This document shows, piece after piece, positions 5,395 through 5,657 of a stretch of DNA of 5,657 nucleotides (the first letter of the stretch is position 1; every line of letters starts with the position of its first letter). The notes beneath the pieces were generated by a model. It had not been told where the DNA came from and made no database searches. It saw only the letters and a list, made by a program, of their open reading frames with translations. The stretch is from positions 1-5,657 of the forward strand of contig DAOWJG010000200.1 of the NCBI GenBank assembly GCA_030640485.1, given 5' to 3'. A program made the position numbers and the translations under genes. Source of the DNA: Dehalococcoidales bacterium (lineage in GTDB: Bacteria; Chloroflexota; Dehalococcoidia; Dehalococcoidales; UBA5760).

Positions 5395-5657
5395 GGTCAA
5401 GCGGTTAAGGCGCACAGTGGATGCCTTGGTATCAAGGGCCGAAGAAGGGCGTGGCAAGACTGCGAAAAGCCTCGGTGAGCTGTCTAGTAAGCCTAGCCGG
5501 GGATTCCCGAATGGGGCAACCCACCTAGGTAAAACCTAGGTACCCCCAGCTGAACACATAGGCTGGGAGGAGGTAAGCAGGGGAAGTGAAACATCTCAGT
5601 ACCCCGAGGAAAAGAGATTATTCCCTGAGTAGTGGCGAACGAAAGGGGACAAGCCCA
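5395..5657 (+). rRNA. rrl: 23S ribosomal RNA, 5' part (continues past the window)
   Basis: The sequence from GGTCAAGCGGTTAAGG onward lines up with the first bases of bacterial 23S rRNA. Landmarks in order are CAGTGGATGCCTTGG, CCGAAGAAGGGCGTGGCAAG, CCCGAATGGGGCAACCCACC, GTGAAACATCTCAGTACC, CGAGGAAAAGAGATTATTCC and GAGTAGTGGCGAACGAAAGG. The 5' end is placed at about 5395 by alignment from memory with the Escherichia coli start, and could be off by a few bases. Relative to the usual GC-GGCGA-GC element this copy has GT-GGCGA-AC (5632-5640), a compensating pair of changes that keeps the helix, as expected of a working rRNA. The gene has its own promoter and no 16S or spacer tRNA in front, fitting an unlinked 23S-5S arrangement such as that of Dehalococcoides. 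Only about the first 260 bases are visible. Confidence 0.96.

Noticed and set aside
5153..5457. Minus-strand open frames over the rRNA leader and 23S 5' end
   Set aside because: They overlap the promoter, terminator hairpin and rRNA on the opposite strand, and their products resemble nothing I know. They are most likely chance frames.

Overview
The window looks like chromosomal sequence from an uncultured or poorly known member of the Dehalococcoidia (Chloroflexota). This is an inference from gene content and style: a DnaC-type helicase loader next to an HNH protein beginning with a 'VLVLNQNYEPLN' stretch, the order lysA-holB-ricT, moderate G+C, and a 23S rRNA gene that starts from its own promoter with no 16S or spacer tRNA upstream. 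An unlinked 16S and 23S is known in Dehalococcoides. No 16S or marker tree is available here, so the assignment is tentative.

Layout. Bases 2-427 (+) are the 3' part of a DnaC/IstB-like AAA+ helicase loader. Bases 428-585 are intergenic and carry a 39-bp tandem repeat with palindromic cores. Bases 586-1089 (+) encode an HNH endonuclease-family protein. Converging on it is a tight minus-strand cluster: lysA (4291-2984), holB (2963-1947) and ricT (1943-1113), with gaps of 20 and 3 bases. It joins the last step of lysine synthesis, a clamp-loader subunit and a PSP1/RicT protein in one probable transcript. Upstream of lysA, bases 4370-5188 form a complete but inactive ISL3-family remnant of 819 bp. 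It has clear terminal inverted repeats, and its transposase has lost the middle of the catalytic domain and carries a frameshift near its start.

Immediately beyond the element, on the plus strand, is a near-consensus sigma-70 promoter (TTGACA, 17 bp, TAATAT). It is followed by a leader of about 160 nt and then the 5' 263 bases of a 23S rRNA. The leader is the most interesting part of the window. It contains a strong intrinsic terminator (12-bp stem, CCAC loop, U-run) and an upstream segment that can form a competing hairpin. A BoxA-like NusB/NusE antitermination site lies after the terminator. Read literally, this is an attenuator placed between the rRNA promoter and the antitermination signal, which would be an unusual way to control 23S synthesis.
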